Source: Planctomicrobium piriforme
Lineage (GTDB): Bacteria; Planctomycetota; Planctomycetia; Planctomycetales; Planctomycetaceae
Assembly: GCF_900113665.1 (NCBI RefSeq)
Contig: NZ_FOQD01000003.1
Location: forward strand, 62,001 to 126,000
Length of the DNA stretch: 64,000 bases
Direction: 5' to 3'
Positions 1-9,518 of the stretch are shown here, piece by piece. The position numbers were made by a program, and so were the translations under genes. The notes under the pieces were generated by a model, which was not told the origin of the DNA, did not search any database, and saw only the letters and a program-made list of their open reading frames with translations. Numbering within the stretch: the first letter of the stretch is position 1; every line of letters begins with the position of its first letter.

Positions 1-1034
1 GGAAAATGCCCCGGCCAGCGCACGAAGCAGGGAACGCGATAAGCTCCTTCCCAGTTGGAATTTTTCTCGCCGCGGAAAGGAGTCGTGCCGGCATCCGGCC
101 AGGCGTTGAAGTGCGGTCCGTTATCGGTCGAATACTGCACGATGGTGTCTTTAGCGAGGCCGAGGTCATCGATCAGCTTGAGCAGATCACCGACCTGCAG
201 ATCGTGTTCGACCATGCCGTCGCTGTATTCGTCCTGCCCGGATTGACCGCGGTGTTCGGCCTTCACATGCGTGCGGAAGTGCATTCGCGTGGCGTTCCAC
301 CAGCAGAAGAATGGCTGGCCGGCCTTGTTTTGTCGCGTGATGAAGTCTTTGGCGGCGGCCAGAGTTTCTTCATCGATCGTTTCCATCCGCTTTTTGGTCA
401 GCGGTCCCGTGTCTTCGACCGACTGGCCGCCTTTGCCGTCGGCCCGGCATTTGAGAACTCCGCGCGGACCGAATTTTTTCACGAATTCGGGGTTCTTGGG
501 ATAGTCGAGGTTCTCCGGTTCTTCAGACGCATTGAGGTGATACAGGCTGCCGAAATACTCGTCGAACCCATGCATTGTCGGCAGATGTTCGTCGAGATCC
601 CCCTGATGGTTCTTGCCGAACTGACCCGTCGAATAGCCGAGGCTCTTCAGAACAGTCGCCATGGTGACGTCAGTCTTCTGCCAGCCTTCTTTCGCCCCCG
701 GAAGGCCGACCTTGGTCATGCCGCTCCGCACCGGAACGCTGCCGCTGATAAAAGCGGCTCTCCCCGCCGTGCAACTTTGCTGTCCGTAGTAGTCAGTGAA
801 CGCCACTCCTTCCTTGGCGAGGCGATCAATGTTGGGAGTCGTGTACCCCATCATGCCGCGGCTGTTGTGGCTGATGTTCCAGGTGCCAATATCATCACCC
901 CAGATGACGAGGATATTGGGTTTCTTTTGTTGCGTCTGGGCAGAAGTCGTCGCGCTGCTCAGCGCGACTGCCGCCGTCAGGCAGGCGACGCACCATTTCA
1001 TTGCGCCAGGAATGGAAGCGTGTCGCGAACTCAT
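1..1034 (-). CDS. Sulfatase, secreted, 3' part cut by window edge
   Basis: Hydrolyses sulfate esters, probably of polysaccharides, outside the cytoplasm. Read on the reverse strand from ATG 1034, which has an AGGA about 8 nt upstream; ATG 1001 is an alternative start. The first ~33 residues form a signal peptide ending in SAQ. The metal-binding strand NILVIWGDDIG follows, and C88-T-A-G-R matches the sulfatase signature C-x-(P/A)-x-R, whose Cys becomes formylglycine. FGKNHQGD and TDNGPHFNAWPD are further family motifs of the arylsulfatase A type. The C-terminus lies beyond position 1. It is divergent from kdsD. The family is certain; the substrate cannot be read from sequence. Confidence 0.93.
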   Translation of the reverse strand, partial: MSSRHASIPGAMKWCVACLTAAVALSSATTSAQTQQKKPNILVIWGDDIGTWNISHNSRGMMGYTTPNIDRLAKEGVAFTDYYGQQSCTAGRAAFISGSVPVRSGMTKVGLPGAKEGWQKTDVTMATVLKSLGYSTGQFGKNHQGDLDEHLPTMHGFDEYFGSLYHLNASEEPENLDYPKNPEFVKKFGPRGVLKCRADGKGGQSVEDTGPLTKKRMETIDEETLAAAKDFITRQNKAGQPFFCWWNATRMHFRTHVKAEHRGQSGQDEYSDGMVEHDLQVGDLLKLIDDLGLAKDTIVQYSTDNGPHFNAWPDAGTTPFRGEKNSNWEGAYRVPCFVRWPGHF

Positions 1035-1339
1035 GGTGCAATCCTGCTGGAGTGGCTCTGGAAGCAGAGCAGGGAAATGACAACTCCGATGATATTGCAG
1101 TCCAGCCGCATCGCCAGTCAACCAATCCAGCAACTTGCATATTTGCAAGATCCTGCAATCACATCAGTTAAGACAGACAATCCAACCCCGGAACTCACGT
1201 TGACCTGTTTTTTCGACCGCTGGTAAACTATCGCCGATTCCTCCGATCCCAGTTTTCCGTTCGCGAATGGATTCCGAACCGATGCGCCGGCGCCTTTCAG
1301 GTTCCGGTTGCCCCGTCCTTTTGTGCAGGATGCCGCCCG
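1035..1339. other. Divergent intergenic region, sulfatase/kdsD
   Basis: No convincing gene. It must hold the promoters of both flanking genes. An inverted repeat with six-base arms (CTTGCA, TGCAAG) lies at 1134-1149 and could be an operator, but this is weak evidence. Confidence 0.4.
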
Positions 1340-2359
1340 GTGAGTTCTGCAGCCCAGCGCCTCATTCCCTTTTCACAATTCGAGCGTCTGCGTTCCGGTC
1401 GGGAGATCATCCGACAGGAGGCCGAAGCGTTGCTCGACCTCGTGAAACGGCTCGATACCGGTTTCTGCCTGGCCGTGCAGACGCTGCTCGATTGCCCTGG
1501 CAGCGTCATCGTCTGCGGCATGGGCAAAGCAGGACTGATCGGCCAGAAGATCACCGCCACCTTGTCATCGACTGGCACGCGATCACACTTCCTCCATCCA
1601 GCTGAAGCGGTCCATGGCGACCTGGGTTGCCTGCATGCCAACGACGTGTTGCTGGCATTATCGAATAGCGGCGAAACAGAAGAGTTGCTGCAGATCCTGG
1701 CCACGGTCAAAGAGATCGGTGCGAAGATCGTCTCCATCACTGGCAGCGAACAGAACTCGCTCGCCCTGCGATCTGACGTGGTCATCGAAATCGGCCGCCT
1801 GCGCGAAGCCTGCCCTTGGGGACTCGCCCCCAGCACGACCACGACAGCCATGCTTGCCGTTGGCGATGCCCTAGCACTGGTAGTCGCTCAAGCCCGCGGA
1901 TTCAGCCCGGCGCACTTTGCCCGTTTTCACCCCGGCGGCAGCCTCGGCCAGAAGCTGAAGCCGGTCACTGAGATTATGCGTCCCCGCGAACAACTCCGCA
2001 TTGCCTCGGTCCACGCCAGTGTGCGCGAAGTCATTACCGGCACCGCTCGACCTGGCCGCAGAACCGGGGCAGTGCTGCTGGTCGATGACGATCAGGCACT
2101 TGCCGGGATCTTCACCGACAGCGACCTCGCCCGACTGCTGGAAACGCGGCGCGATAACGGCCTCGATGAACCGATCGGCCATGTCATGACCGCCAATCCG
2201 CTCACCGTTCGCGCCGGCGCTGTCTTGGCAGATGTGATCGATCTGCTAGCCGAACGCAAAATCAGCGAACTGCCGGTGGTGAACGAAGATCGTCAGCCCA
2301 TCGGCCTGATCGACATCACCGATGTCATCGGCTGGCTCCCCAAGGAATCGGGAGAATGA
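1340..2359 (+). CDS. kdsD: Arabinose-5-phosphate isomerase, KdsD/KpsF/GutQ family
   Basis: Interconverts ribulose 5-phosphate and arabinose 5-phosphate, the first step to Kdo for the LPS inner core; cytoplasmic. The 339 residues match the usual length. An N-terminal SIS domain (about 35-185) contains GMGKAGLIGQKI and LSNSGETEEL; two CBS domains follow (about 205-335). The start is GTG 1340 with AGGA about 10 nt upstream. The next gene downstream resembles the LptC/LptA LPS export proteins, as in the enterobacterial kdsD-kdsC-lptC-lptA order, although no kdsC lies here. That context favours LPS over capsule or glucitol roles. Confidence 0.92.
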   Translation: MSSAAQRLIPFSQFERLRSGREIIRQEAEALLDLVKRLDTGFCLAVQTLLDCPGSVIVCGMGKAGLIGQKITATLSSTGTRSHFLHPAEAVHGDLGCLHANDVLLALSNSGETEELLQILATVKEIGAKIVSITGSEQNSLALRSDVVIEIGRLREACPWGLAPSTTTTAMLAVGDALALVVAQARGFSPAHFARFHPGGSLGQKLKPVTEIMRPREQLRIASVHASVREVITGTARPGRRTGAVLLVDDDQALAGIFTDSDLARLLETRRDNGLDEPIGHVMTANPLTVRAGAVLADVIDLLAERKISELPVVNEDRQPIGLIDITDVIGWLPKESGE

Positions 2360-2486
2360 TGCCAGGCCGACGAGCACCCGTCATCCTGCAAATTGTCTTG
2401 TCGAAGTCACACGCAACGTGTCGACTTCGCTTCAGCGTGCGCTGCGCTCAGTTGTTGAATTCGTTCATCTCTCAGGGAGCGTGACG

Positions 2487-5456
2487 GTGAGTCGCTTCCT
2501 GATCACCATGACTGTGATGGGCTGCCTGCTGGGAGCGTCGCAGGTCTATTCGTTCATGATCACGCCGATGACGGCCGTGGTCGCCTCCAAGGGGCCGGAG
2601 CTTCCGCCTGAAGAAACCGCGATCCGCCCGCCGGCGATGTTCGAACAGCAGGCGATGGAAGTTTTTCCCGACGCCGAGTGGACGCACACTGCCGAACAGA
2701 CCTGGCAGATGGCGGAAAACGTTTCGCTCTATTTCCGCGAACATCAGCGCGTGCCAGGTTCTGGCAACACCATTCAGATCTCGCCAGTCGCCATCGTCTG
2801 GAAAGACCCCAAGCGACCGGGCGCGAAGCCGTTTCGCGTGCTGGCTCAACGGGCCCAGATCAAGTTTCAGAATTCGTTCTTCGACACCGCCATCTCGCTC
2901 ACCGATGCCAAACCTGGCCGCATCGTCTGGGGTTCGCTCGAAGGCGCCGTGCATATCGACGGCCCGGACGGTCTGCAGATCGACGGACAGAACTTCAAGT
3001 TCGAAGAAGAATCGCTGCAGCTCTATAGCGACTATCCGATCAAGTTTGCCTACGGCCCGACGCCGCAAGACAAGCGCCAGCTCTCCGGCACGGCGAATCA
3101 GATTCAGTTGACGTTTTTGCCTTCCTCGGAAGCACTGCTCGGACGCGACATGCCGCGCATCGCAGGGCTCGCTCAGGTGCTGCTGCGGCGGAATGTAGTC
3201 CTCGACACCATCTTCGAACAGCAGGGGATTCCCCGCGCTGCGCGACTCACCAGCGCCGGCTCGCTGCTGTATGACGCCGTCAAACGCGAAGCGACGATGG
3301 ACGACCAGGTGCGGGTCACACACCGCATGAACAAACTCGGCAAAACTCTGCAGGATGCGATTGCCTGCGAATGGCTGCATTTGCAGTTCGAATCGACGAA
3401 GCCGACTGCGGTCGTCGAGGAACCGTCACCGAAGGGGGCCTTTGAAGGGCTCGTCTTCCGTTCGCTCCGTGCCCAAGGATCTCTGGCCGGCAAAGGGACG
3501 CGACTCAAGGTCACGTCTGATGAACAGGATGTGACGGCGGTCATGCAGGATCTCACTTACGATGCGATTCAGCGCCGCGCGGTGATGGTCGATCAGGAAC
3601 AAGTGGTGATTCAGCGAGGTCAGGCGACATTCCTCTGCCCTCAAATTGGCGTACAGCACTCGGCGACGAACTCGCTCGAATACCTGGAATGCCGCGGACC
3701 TGGGCAGTTGGAAGTGCTGCAGGAAGGTCTCGGCACTCAACCGTTGATGGCTCGTTGGGCCGCCCGCGTTCAAGTGAGCCCCGACCCCGAGGCCAAAGTT
3801 CATCAGATTCGCATCGAACAACGGGCACAGCTCAGCGTGCCTGACCAGTTTGGCGTCGCTGCCGATGTGCTGCGACTGTGGGTCGATCTCGAACGCGTGC
3901 AATCGGCACAGTCAGGGACCGGTGAACCTGGCAAACTCCTCTCCAAAGCACTGCCGCTCAAACGTGCGCGGGCCGAAGGCCGCGTGCAGTTCGATTCGTC
4001 GATGATCAAGGTGCTGCGTTCCGACTTGATCGACGCCGTCATCACGCCCGGCTTGCTAGGTGAAAAGTCACCAGCGGCCAATTCCCCCTTGGGCAACTCT
4101 GGCAATTCAAAAGAGAAGGAACGCGAACAGGATCCCTGGACTGTCGAAGCGGATGAACTGCTGCTGAGTCTGGTACACGACTCGTCCGTCGCTGCCATGG
4201 ACGTCCGGCAAGTCAAAGGACACGGCAACATTCGTATTCAGCATGATCCGGCGGAAGCCATGTCGATGGGCCCTCGCAAAGTCGATGGCCCGCTGGTGCT
4301 GACAGGCGTGGACTTGCTCGCTGAGAACGCAGGGGGCGTGCAGCAGACATTGATCGTCCGCGGAGAAGTGGACAGCAACGGCCAGATTCAGAAACGGGCC
4401 GACATCTCGCTTGGGACCACTCACCTGTGGGGTGGGCAGATTACCTTCTCGCGACATGAGAATCGCGTAGATGTGCCTGGGCCGGGAGGACTGAGCGTCC
4501 CGATTCCTCGTAAGCAGCCCGCCGCGGTACCGATGGCTCCTCCCATTCTCGACATCATCTGGGGAGAAGGGATGACGTTCGACGGCTCTGCAGCGCGATT
4601 CTGGGGCAAGATCACCGCCTCGCTCCCGAGCGAGCAGGAAAGCATCTCGCGACTGCTCTGCGAAGACCTCACCGCCAAACTCAATCAGCGGATCTCATTC
4701 ATCGATCCGCAATCGCGAAATGGTGAGATCAACATCGAAAGCATTACCGGCCGGCACAATGTGATTCTCGAAGCTTACGAATACCAGCAGACGAAGCTCT
4801 CGGCTGTGCGTCGCGCCGAGGTCGCCGAGTTTGAACTGCAGCAATCGACCGGAGACTTTCGCGGCGAAGGGCCCGGCGAAATCCATTCATGGACTTTGGG
4901 AGACCAGGTGCGATTCACGCCTGGCGAAACACCCCAGGCCAATCAGCCAGCCCGTTCGTCTCCGTCGAACAAATGGCGCTATTCCAGCGTGAAGTTCTCC
5001 GGCAAAATCGACGGCAACATGAATCGCAACGAAGCTCGGCTCAACGACCGCGTCGAGGTCATCACCGCACCGGTCGATAAGCCGATGGTAAAGTTTGATC
5101 GTGACAAGCTCTCGGCGAAGACTCCGGAAGCGGAAAATGCCGTCTGGATGAAGTGCCATCAATTGCGAATCGTCCGCGAGCTGCTGGCGGACCAGAAAAC
5201 CAGTTCGGTGGAAGTGTTTGCCACAGGAGCAACGGAACTCGAAGGGCATGCGTTTCATGCCTACGCAGACGAACTCACCTACGACGAGAGTCGCGGACAG
5301 TTCGTCCTCCGCGGGCTGGGACGGGAAGCGACGCTCTACTACCAGCAGGAAGTTGGCAAGCCTTCGACGACCTCAGCAGCGCGACATATCCAGTTCACAC
5401 CCGCCAAACGCGAGATCGCCATCAACGGCTCGACCGGCCTCAACGGCAGCTATTAG
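2487..5456 (+). CDS. Giant LptC/LptA (OstA)-like LPS export protein
   Basis: About 989 residues. The frame stays open back to 2322, inside kdsD, but GTG 2487 has AGGGAG 8 nt upstream and begins directly with one membrane segment (VSRFLITMTVMGCLLGA), as in LptC. The rest is predicted periplasmic and shows repeated OstA-like patterns: around residues 143-200 (GAVHIDGPDGLQIDGQNFKF then YDYP-like strands), around 340-390, and 900-985 (ATELEGHAFHAYADELTYD). E. coli LptC and LptA are each below 200 residues, so this resembles a fused, expanded bridge. It lies 127 bp after kdsD. Role in LPS transport is inferred from fold pattern and context; no LptB or LptF/G gene is nearby. Confidence 0.72.
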   Translation: MSRFLITMTVMGCLLGASQVYSFMITPMTAVVASKGPELPPEETAIRPPAMFEQQAMEVFPDAEWTHTAEQTWQMAENVSLYFREHQRVPGSGNTIQISPVAIVWKDPKRPGAKPFRVLAQRAQIKFQNSFFDTAISLTDAKPGRIVWGSLEGAVHIDGPDGLQIDGQNFKFEEESLQLYSDYPIKFAYGPTPQDKRQLSGTANQIQLTFLPSSEALLGRDMPRIAGLAQVLLRRNVVLDTIFEQQGIPRAARLTSAGSLLYDAVKREATMDDQVRVTHRMNKLGKTLQDAIACEWLHLQFESTKPTAVVEEPSPKGAFEGLVFRSLRAQGSLAGKGTRLKVTSDEQDVTAVMQDLTYDAIQRRAVMVDQEQVVIQRGQATFLCPQIGVQHSATNSLEYLECRGPGQLEVLQEGLGTQPLMARWAARVQVSPDPEAKVHQIRIEQRAQLSVPDQFGVAADVLRLWVDLERVQSAQSGTGEPGKLLSKALPLKRARAEGRVQFDSSMIKVLRSDLIDAVITPGLLGEKSPAANSPLGNSGNSKEKEREQDPWTVEADELLLSLVHDSSVAAMDVRQVKGHGNIRIQHDPAEAMSMGPRKVDGPLVLTGVDLLAENAGGVQQTLIVRGEVDSNGQIQKRADISLGTTHLWGGQITFSRHENRVDVPGPGGLSVPIPRKQPAAVPMAPPILDIIWGEGMTFDGSAARFWGKITASLPSEQESISRLLCEDLTAKLNQRISFIDPQSRNGEINIESITGRHNVILEAYEYQQTKLSAVRRAEVAEFELQQSTGDFRGEGPGEIHSWTLGDQVRFTPGETPQANQPARSSPSNKWRYSSVKFSGKIDGNMNRNEARLNDRVEVITAPVDKPMVKFDRDKLSAKTPEAENAVWMKCHQLRIVRELLADQKTSSVEVFATGATELEGHAFHAYADELTYDESRGQFVLRGLGREATLYYQQEVGKPSTTSAARHIQFTPAKREIAINGSTGLNGSY

Positions 5457-5844
5457 CGGCGGGGCGTGGGGACGGTAACGGAGCGAATGGCCCCGACGAA
5501 CGTCAAAGCGGCGTTCCAATTGCGTATGGCGTCGCGAGCCCCTCCGGCGGCTCCTGTCCTTGTCATCGAAGAGTGAGTTTCGTGTGCCTGGCTGAATTTC
5601 GATGGATCGCGGGCAGGGCCATGCGATTTGCTCCTGACCTTGCCACCCCTCTCGGCACAGCTGCTGACATTTCTGGCATGGGCATCCTGAGACGTTGCGA
5701 GTCACGCATTCGTAACAATTCCACAACTGACACCTGAAGAAACAGTTACGTCAGTTGATGAGACGTTGCGTTCGCTTGGGGTCCGATCACGGTATTTCGT
5801 TTGTATTGCGTCCTCTCGGGTCGCATTACGGACGAGACATCTGC
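5457..5844. other. Intergenic, 388 bp, no clear gene
   Basis: Separates the Lpt-like gene from the peptidase gene. A Cys-rich reverse ORF (5373-5726) overlaps the 3' end of the Lpt-like gene, but it lacks a convincing ribosome site and most of it is probably antisense. No strong terminator was seen. Confidence 0.4.
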
Positions 5845-6780
5845 ATGAGAAACGGACTGACTACCACGGCTGCTCTCGTGCTCGCTTGCCTCTTATTTGC
5901 ACCTGAACTCATTGCTGATGACAGCCTGAAATCCACAATCATCCGCCGCAGTTTTCAGCGCGGCGAATGGTCGATCGCCGAAACAGAACGCTTTCAAGTC
6001 TGGACCAAATCGTCGCTCAGCGAGGCCGCAGCCATTGCACAACAGTGCGAACGGCTGCGAAGTGAACTTCCCAATCGGGTTGCCGTGCTGAATGAGAAAG
6101 GGGAATCGCCAGCCTGGCTGGCTCCTTGCACAGTGGTGGTGCACCCTTCTCAGAGCGACTACATCCGCCACTTCCCGCAGGAAAGCAAAGCTGCCGTCGG
6201 ATGTTCGACGGTCACGACGGACAACGGTCGAGTCATCTTCCGACGCATCGACCTCCGCGCAGACGCGTCAAGCTGGCGGGAGAACGCCTTGCCGCACGAG
6301 CTGACGCATGTGCTGTTGGCAGATCTTTTCATCGAACACCCATTGCCAGCCTGGCTCAACGAAGGTCTGGCGATGCTGGCGGAAGACGATGCCCTGAGAA
6401 GCCGTCGGCACGCCGTCTTGCTGCGAGCGCTTTCAGACAATCAACTGCCAACTCTCAAGACTCTGTTGACCCTGCACCCGGCGTCGCGTCAGGTGAATTC
6501 CGACGTCGCCTATGCCGCGAGCCATTCTCTCGTCTGCTACCTCGCCGATCGGCATGGAACTGAGAAGCTGGTCGAGTTTGCAGAACATCTGGCAGCGCGG
6601 GATTGCGATCAGGCCTTACGAACTGTGTACGGTGAGACCGACGGGATCGCCGGACTGGAACAGGCCTGGCGTGGGCAACTGCAGAACCAGCAGTTCGTCA
6701 CAGACACGATTTCGAATCATGACGCGTTTCTGGCGTCTGTGCGCACTTCCAGATTGAATCGGGATCTCATCAAAAACTAA
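5845..6780 (+). CDS. Secreted gluzincin-like peptidase (peptidase MA type)
   Basis: 311 residues from ATG 5845, chosen because GGACGAG lies 8 nt upstream and the signal peptide starts there (MRNGLTTTAALVLACLLFAP, cleavage near LIAD). The zinc motif HELTH is at residues 151-155 and a downstream NEGLA at about 172-176 supplies the third ligand Glu expected for gluzincins. Probably a zinc-dependent protease acting in the periplasm or outside. Such proteins are common in planctomycetes and often annotated only as DUF1570 or peptidase MA. Substrate unknown; activity is inferred from the intact motif. Confidence 0.78.
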   Translation: MRNGLTTTAALVLACLLFAPELIADDSLKSTIIRRSFQRGEWSIAETERFQVWTKSSLSEAAAIAQQCERLRSELPNRVAVLNEKGESPAWLAPCTVVVHPSQSDYIRHFPQESKAAVGCSTVTTDNGRVIFRRIDLRADASSWRENALPHELTHVLLADLFIEHPLPAWLNEGLAMLAEDDALRSRRHAVLLRALSDNQLPTLKTLLTLHPASRQVNSDVAYAASHSLVCYLADRHGTEKLVEFAEHLAARDCDQALRTVYGETDGIAGLEQAWRGQLQNQQFVTDTISNHDAFLASVRTSRLNRDLIKN

Positions 6781-6898
6781 GCGGCGGAAATCGACTCGCT
6801 GAAGCAGGACTGCGCTCGTCAATTTCCACCGCTGCCGGGTTCGGTTTTCAGTTGGATCAGCAACGCCCCTCTCCGACGCAGCGATCCCGCACTTCAAA

Positions 6899-7237
6899 TC
6901 ATTGCTGCTGGAAATGGCTGCCTGGGTGCTGGCGACGCCAGGCGATATCGCCGACGCGGGCATACGGCCGCGTCTGGCTGAAGTTAGTCACTCGGGCATT
7001 CGAGCCGTAGTACCGAACCGGTGCCTGTTGCATTACAGTTGGTACGGCTTGGGGTTCAATCGAACGGCTTTGCACGGTTTGCCCCTGAGCGGGCGCTGAA
7101 GGCGGCGTTGCCGTTTCAGGGACCGGGCCGGCTTGAGTCACCATCTGGCCGCAGGGAGAACCAGGATTTCCGGCTTGGGCGGCGGCAGTCAGACATGCAG
7201 CAGAAATCAGAGCAGCAGCGAACGCATAGCGAGTCAT
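6899..7237 (-). CDS. Small exported protein, Pro/Gln-rich
   Basis: 112 residues. The N-terminus MTRYAFAAALISAACLTAAAQ is a clear signal peptide with AQA-type cleavage. The mature part of about 90 residues is rich in Pro, Gln, Thr and Ser, with no domain I recognise and a single mature Cys. The sequence AGGAGTAG lies just upstream of the start on the reverse strand. It is convergent with the peptidase gene. Function unknown; probably an envelope or secreted protein. Confidence 0.72.
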   Translation of the reverse strand: MTRYAFAAALISAACLTAAAQAGNPGSPCGQMVTQAGPVPETATPPSAPAQGQTVQSRSIEPQAVPTVMQQAPVRYYGSNARVTNFSQTRPYARVGDIAWRRQHPGSHFQQQ

Positions 7238-7497
7238 GATAACTACTCCTGAAGGGGTTCACTGGAAGAGCAGCAGGACACACATGGTCCTCAAGCTGAC
7301 CGTTCCGTGACAGTAGAACGAAGTGTGATGGGGCTGCAGAGAAGCAGACTCCAGACGACGAGATGCGCTCGACGAAGAACGCCGCGCCGCCGTTCTAAAA
7401 GAACAGCCGCACGACAACGAAAGTGACCCTGCATCCAATCAGGTCTGCGACCGAGCGCATGGCGCAGACCTGATCAGATGCAAGTCTTGCTGAATTC

Positions 7498-7881
7498 CTA
7501 AACGTTCAGACGCTGCGCCAGAACCTGCAATGAGCAGAGATTGGTCGAAGCGGAACAGCAGGCCGCGTAAGGTTGGCTTGCTGGTTGTTCCGGGATGCAA
7601 AGAGCCGCGACGGCGGTCCCTTTCAGATTGTCAGTGAACCGTTCTTCGAGGTCCGCTTGCTGAAGGCAGACGTACAAACAGAGGCCGTCTTGCTGTGAAT
7701 GCTGTCTGACAGCTGAGTAGTGTTGATCCGAGGTGCGAACAGCGTCATTTGTTCGCTGCGAAACTCCCAAGATGACAGCAGGAGACCGGCCGTTGGCGAG
7801 GCTCGCTGCGAAGCAGATCATCACGGCGACGATGATCGTCAGTGAGACCGCTAACTTCGTGTTGACGCGAGCCAGATGCAT
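7498..7881 (-). CDS. Small exported Cys-containing protein
   Basis: 127 residues from ATG 7881; the frame also opens at GTG 7890, but that GTG is part of the GAGG ribosome site that fits ATG 7881 with 8 nt spacing. The N-terminus MHLARVNTKLAVSLTIIVAVMICFAA is a signal peptide or anchor. The mature part has several Cys residues (LCLYVCLQQ, ALCIPEQ, YAACCS, LCSLQ) suited to disulfide bonds. No family recognised. Gene reality rests on the signal peptide and ribosome site. Confidence 0.55.
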   Translation of the reverse strand: MHLARVNTKLAVSLTIIVAVMICFAASLANGRSPAVILGVSQRTNDAVRTSDQHYSAVRQHSQQDGLCLYVCLQQADLEERFTDNLKGTAVAALCIPEQPASQPYAACCSASTNLCSLQVLAQRLNV

Positions 7882-8206
7882 AATGCACACCTCGGCTCAA
7901 GCATACGCTCGGTCCTCTCTGACCGAGTAGAGGGACTCGCACGGATGTAATTCCATCGACAGGTCGTCGGAGTCGACATTCCTCAGCCTGTCGAACAGGG
8001 CAGGTCTTCAGAGAGTCGCTGGCAATTCAACCCTGAAGACACAAATCCTCCGTAAGATTCAACTGCAATGCACTTTACAAAAATTTCACTCAACACCAAA
8101 AAATCGAAAATTTCACTGCTTGGCGATGTCAGAGTCGGCCGATAGGATACAATGCCCGCGAACCTTACGATTTTCTAACGACGCGACGGGAGTCGCTGGA
8201 GACCAA
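7882..8206. other. AT-richer divergent intergenic region
   Basis: Lies between two divergent small genes. The stretch 8060-8120 is A/T-rich. The only promoter candidate I can name is at 8120-8148; the rest shows nothing definite. Confidence 0.4.
8120..8148 (+). promoter_or_regulatory. Possible sigma70-type promoter
   Basis: TTGGCG (8120-8125), 17 nt, then TAGGAT (8143-8148), about 50 nt before the start of the small membrane protein and possibly also serving the carbonic anhydrase gene. The -10 is imperfect, so this is tentative. Confidence 0.3.
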
Positions 8207-8542
8207 GTGATTCGACGAAGTGTCACATCCCTGACACGCTGGATGCTGTGCCTGGTGCTGGTCACCGGAGCGCTGCTGGTTCCCAGTCCGCGCCTGTGCG
8301 AGGTCGTCGTCAATGATGTCACCGGCGAAACCTGTACCGAGACCCTGTCTGACCCCGCCCTCGTGGTGCGGCGGCAGGACTCGATCATGCAGCGTCCCAC
8401 TGTCGCGCATCGCCTCGCCAAACGCCCTGTCCGCCAGGGTCTGAATGGTCATGCGTTTGAACTCCCCATGCCGCCCACTCTCGGGCACATGCAGCCAGGA
8501 CATCGCTGGCGCAATGGATTGCAGGCTCCGCTGCTGACGTAA
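8207..8542 (+). CDS. Small membrane-anchored or exported protein of unknown function
   Basis: About 111 residues if GTG 8207 is used (GGAG 5 nt upstream); the frame is open from 8120. The start VIRRSVTSLTRWMLCLVLVTGALLVPS is a signal peptide or single anchor. The remainder is basic and shows no domain I know. It sits 139 bp before carbonic anhydrase on the same strand and might share its transcript. Confidence 0.45.
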   Translation: MIRRSVTSLTRWMLCLVLVTGALLVPSPRLCEVVVNDVTGETCTETLSDPALVVRRQDSIMQRPTVAHRLAKRPVRQGLNGHAFELPMPPTLGHMQPGHRWRNGLQAPLLT

Positions 8543-8681
8543 CAGACGGGCTTGCGCACTGCGCTGGCCCTCCGTCTCGACGTCGTGATCGCAGTGTGAA
8601 GCCTTTCTTCTCGCAGCGCCGCTGCGTCTCCGTCTGACGGCTCTGTCAAAACTTCCGTCCAAGCTGAATTGGAGATCTCAC

Positions 8682-9350
8682 GTGCAAAAACTTCTCACCG
8701 GTATTCACCAGTTTCAGGAACATGTCTTCGCCTCCCAGCAGAAGTTCTTCGAACGACTTGCCGACGGACAGCACCCGCTGGCACTGTTCATCACTTGCTC
8801 CGACTCGCGCATCAGTCCCAACCTGCTGACGCAGACCAAACCGGGTGAACTGTTCATTCTGCGAGTCGCGGGCAACATCATTCCCCCCTATGGAGCGGTT
8901 CACGGAGGGGAAGCGGCGACGATTGAATACGCCGTGTCAGTCCTCAAGGTGAAGGACATCATCATCTGCGGACATTCCCAGTGCGGGGCGATGGGCGCAA
9001 TCCTCGACGGCGCGGATCTCGATAAGCTGCCTGCCGTGAAGTCGTACCTGCAACATGCCGAGTCGACCAAGCGGATCGTGACGGAAAACTATCCGCATAT
9101 CACCGATCCTGCTGCCAAGCTGTCGCTGACCATTGAAGAAAATGTCCTTGTGCAGCTCGAAAACTTGCGGACGCATCCGTCGGTGGCCGCGGCCACCGGT
9201 CGCGGCGAAGTGAAGCTGCACGGCTGGGTGTACCAGTTGCACACCGGCAAAGTGTTCGCCTATTCCGCTGCCAGCGGACAGTTCATGCCGCTGGAAGACC
9301 TTTCGTTTCCGGTGGAACATGACACCACCCGGGAACTGCTGGCGATTTGA
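8682..9350 (+). CDS. Beta-class carbonic anhydrase
   Basis: Interconverts CO2 and bicarbonate; cytoplasmic zinc enzyme. 222 residues, the normal length. Zinc ligands C39, H98 and C101 are visible in CSDSR (39-43) and GHSQCG (97-102), with the D41/R43 dyad and RVAGN (61-65). Start GTG 8682 has GGAGA 6 nt upstream. The SulP transporter gene follows 168 bp downstream in the same direction; carbonic anhydrase with SulP is a known bacterial pairing, sometimes as a fusion, suggesting bicarbonate uptake and conversion. Confidence 0.95.
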   Translation: MQKLLTGIHQFQEHVFASQQKFFERLADGQHPLALFITCSDSRISPNLLTQTKPGELFILRVAGNIIPPYGAVHGGEAATIEYAVSVLKVKDIIICGHSQCGAMGAILDGADLDKLPAVKSYLQHAESTKRIVTENYPHITDPAAKLSLTIEENVLVQLENLRTHPSVAAATGRGEVKLHGWVYQLHTGKVFAYSAASGQFMPLEDLSFPVEHDTTRELLAI

Positions 9351-9518
9351 CGCCGCCATGCTATCACCGGGCCTCTTTCGCTCTCCGGCTCTCCAAGCCC
9401 GTGAAAGGGTTCCAGACGGTTCGTTCCGGCCGCCTCAGAAGCCATTGCGCCACTGTCCGTCCCGATCCTGAATTCAATTGTTTAGAGAACATGTGGCCGT
9501 TCTCCACCCGAGGTAGAC

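Noticed and set aside
6..1226. 406-residue plus-strand ORF at the window start
   Set aside because: The reverse strand encodes an intact sulfatase with all family motifs; the plus frame shows none.
5373..5726. Reverse ORF with a Cys-rich N-terminus
   Set aside because: Overlaps the 3' end of the Lpt-like gene, has no convincing ribosome site, and the Cys residues are confined to its first third.
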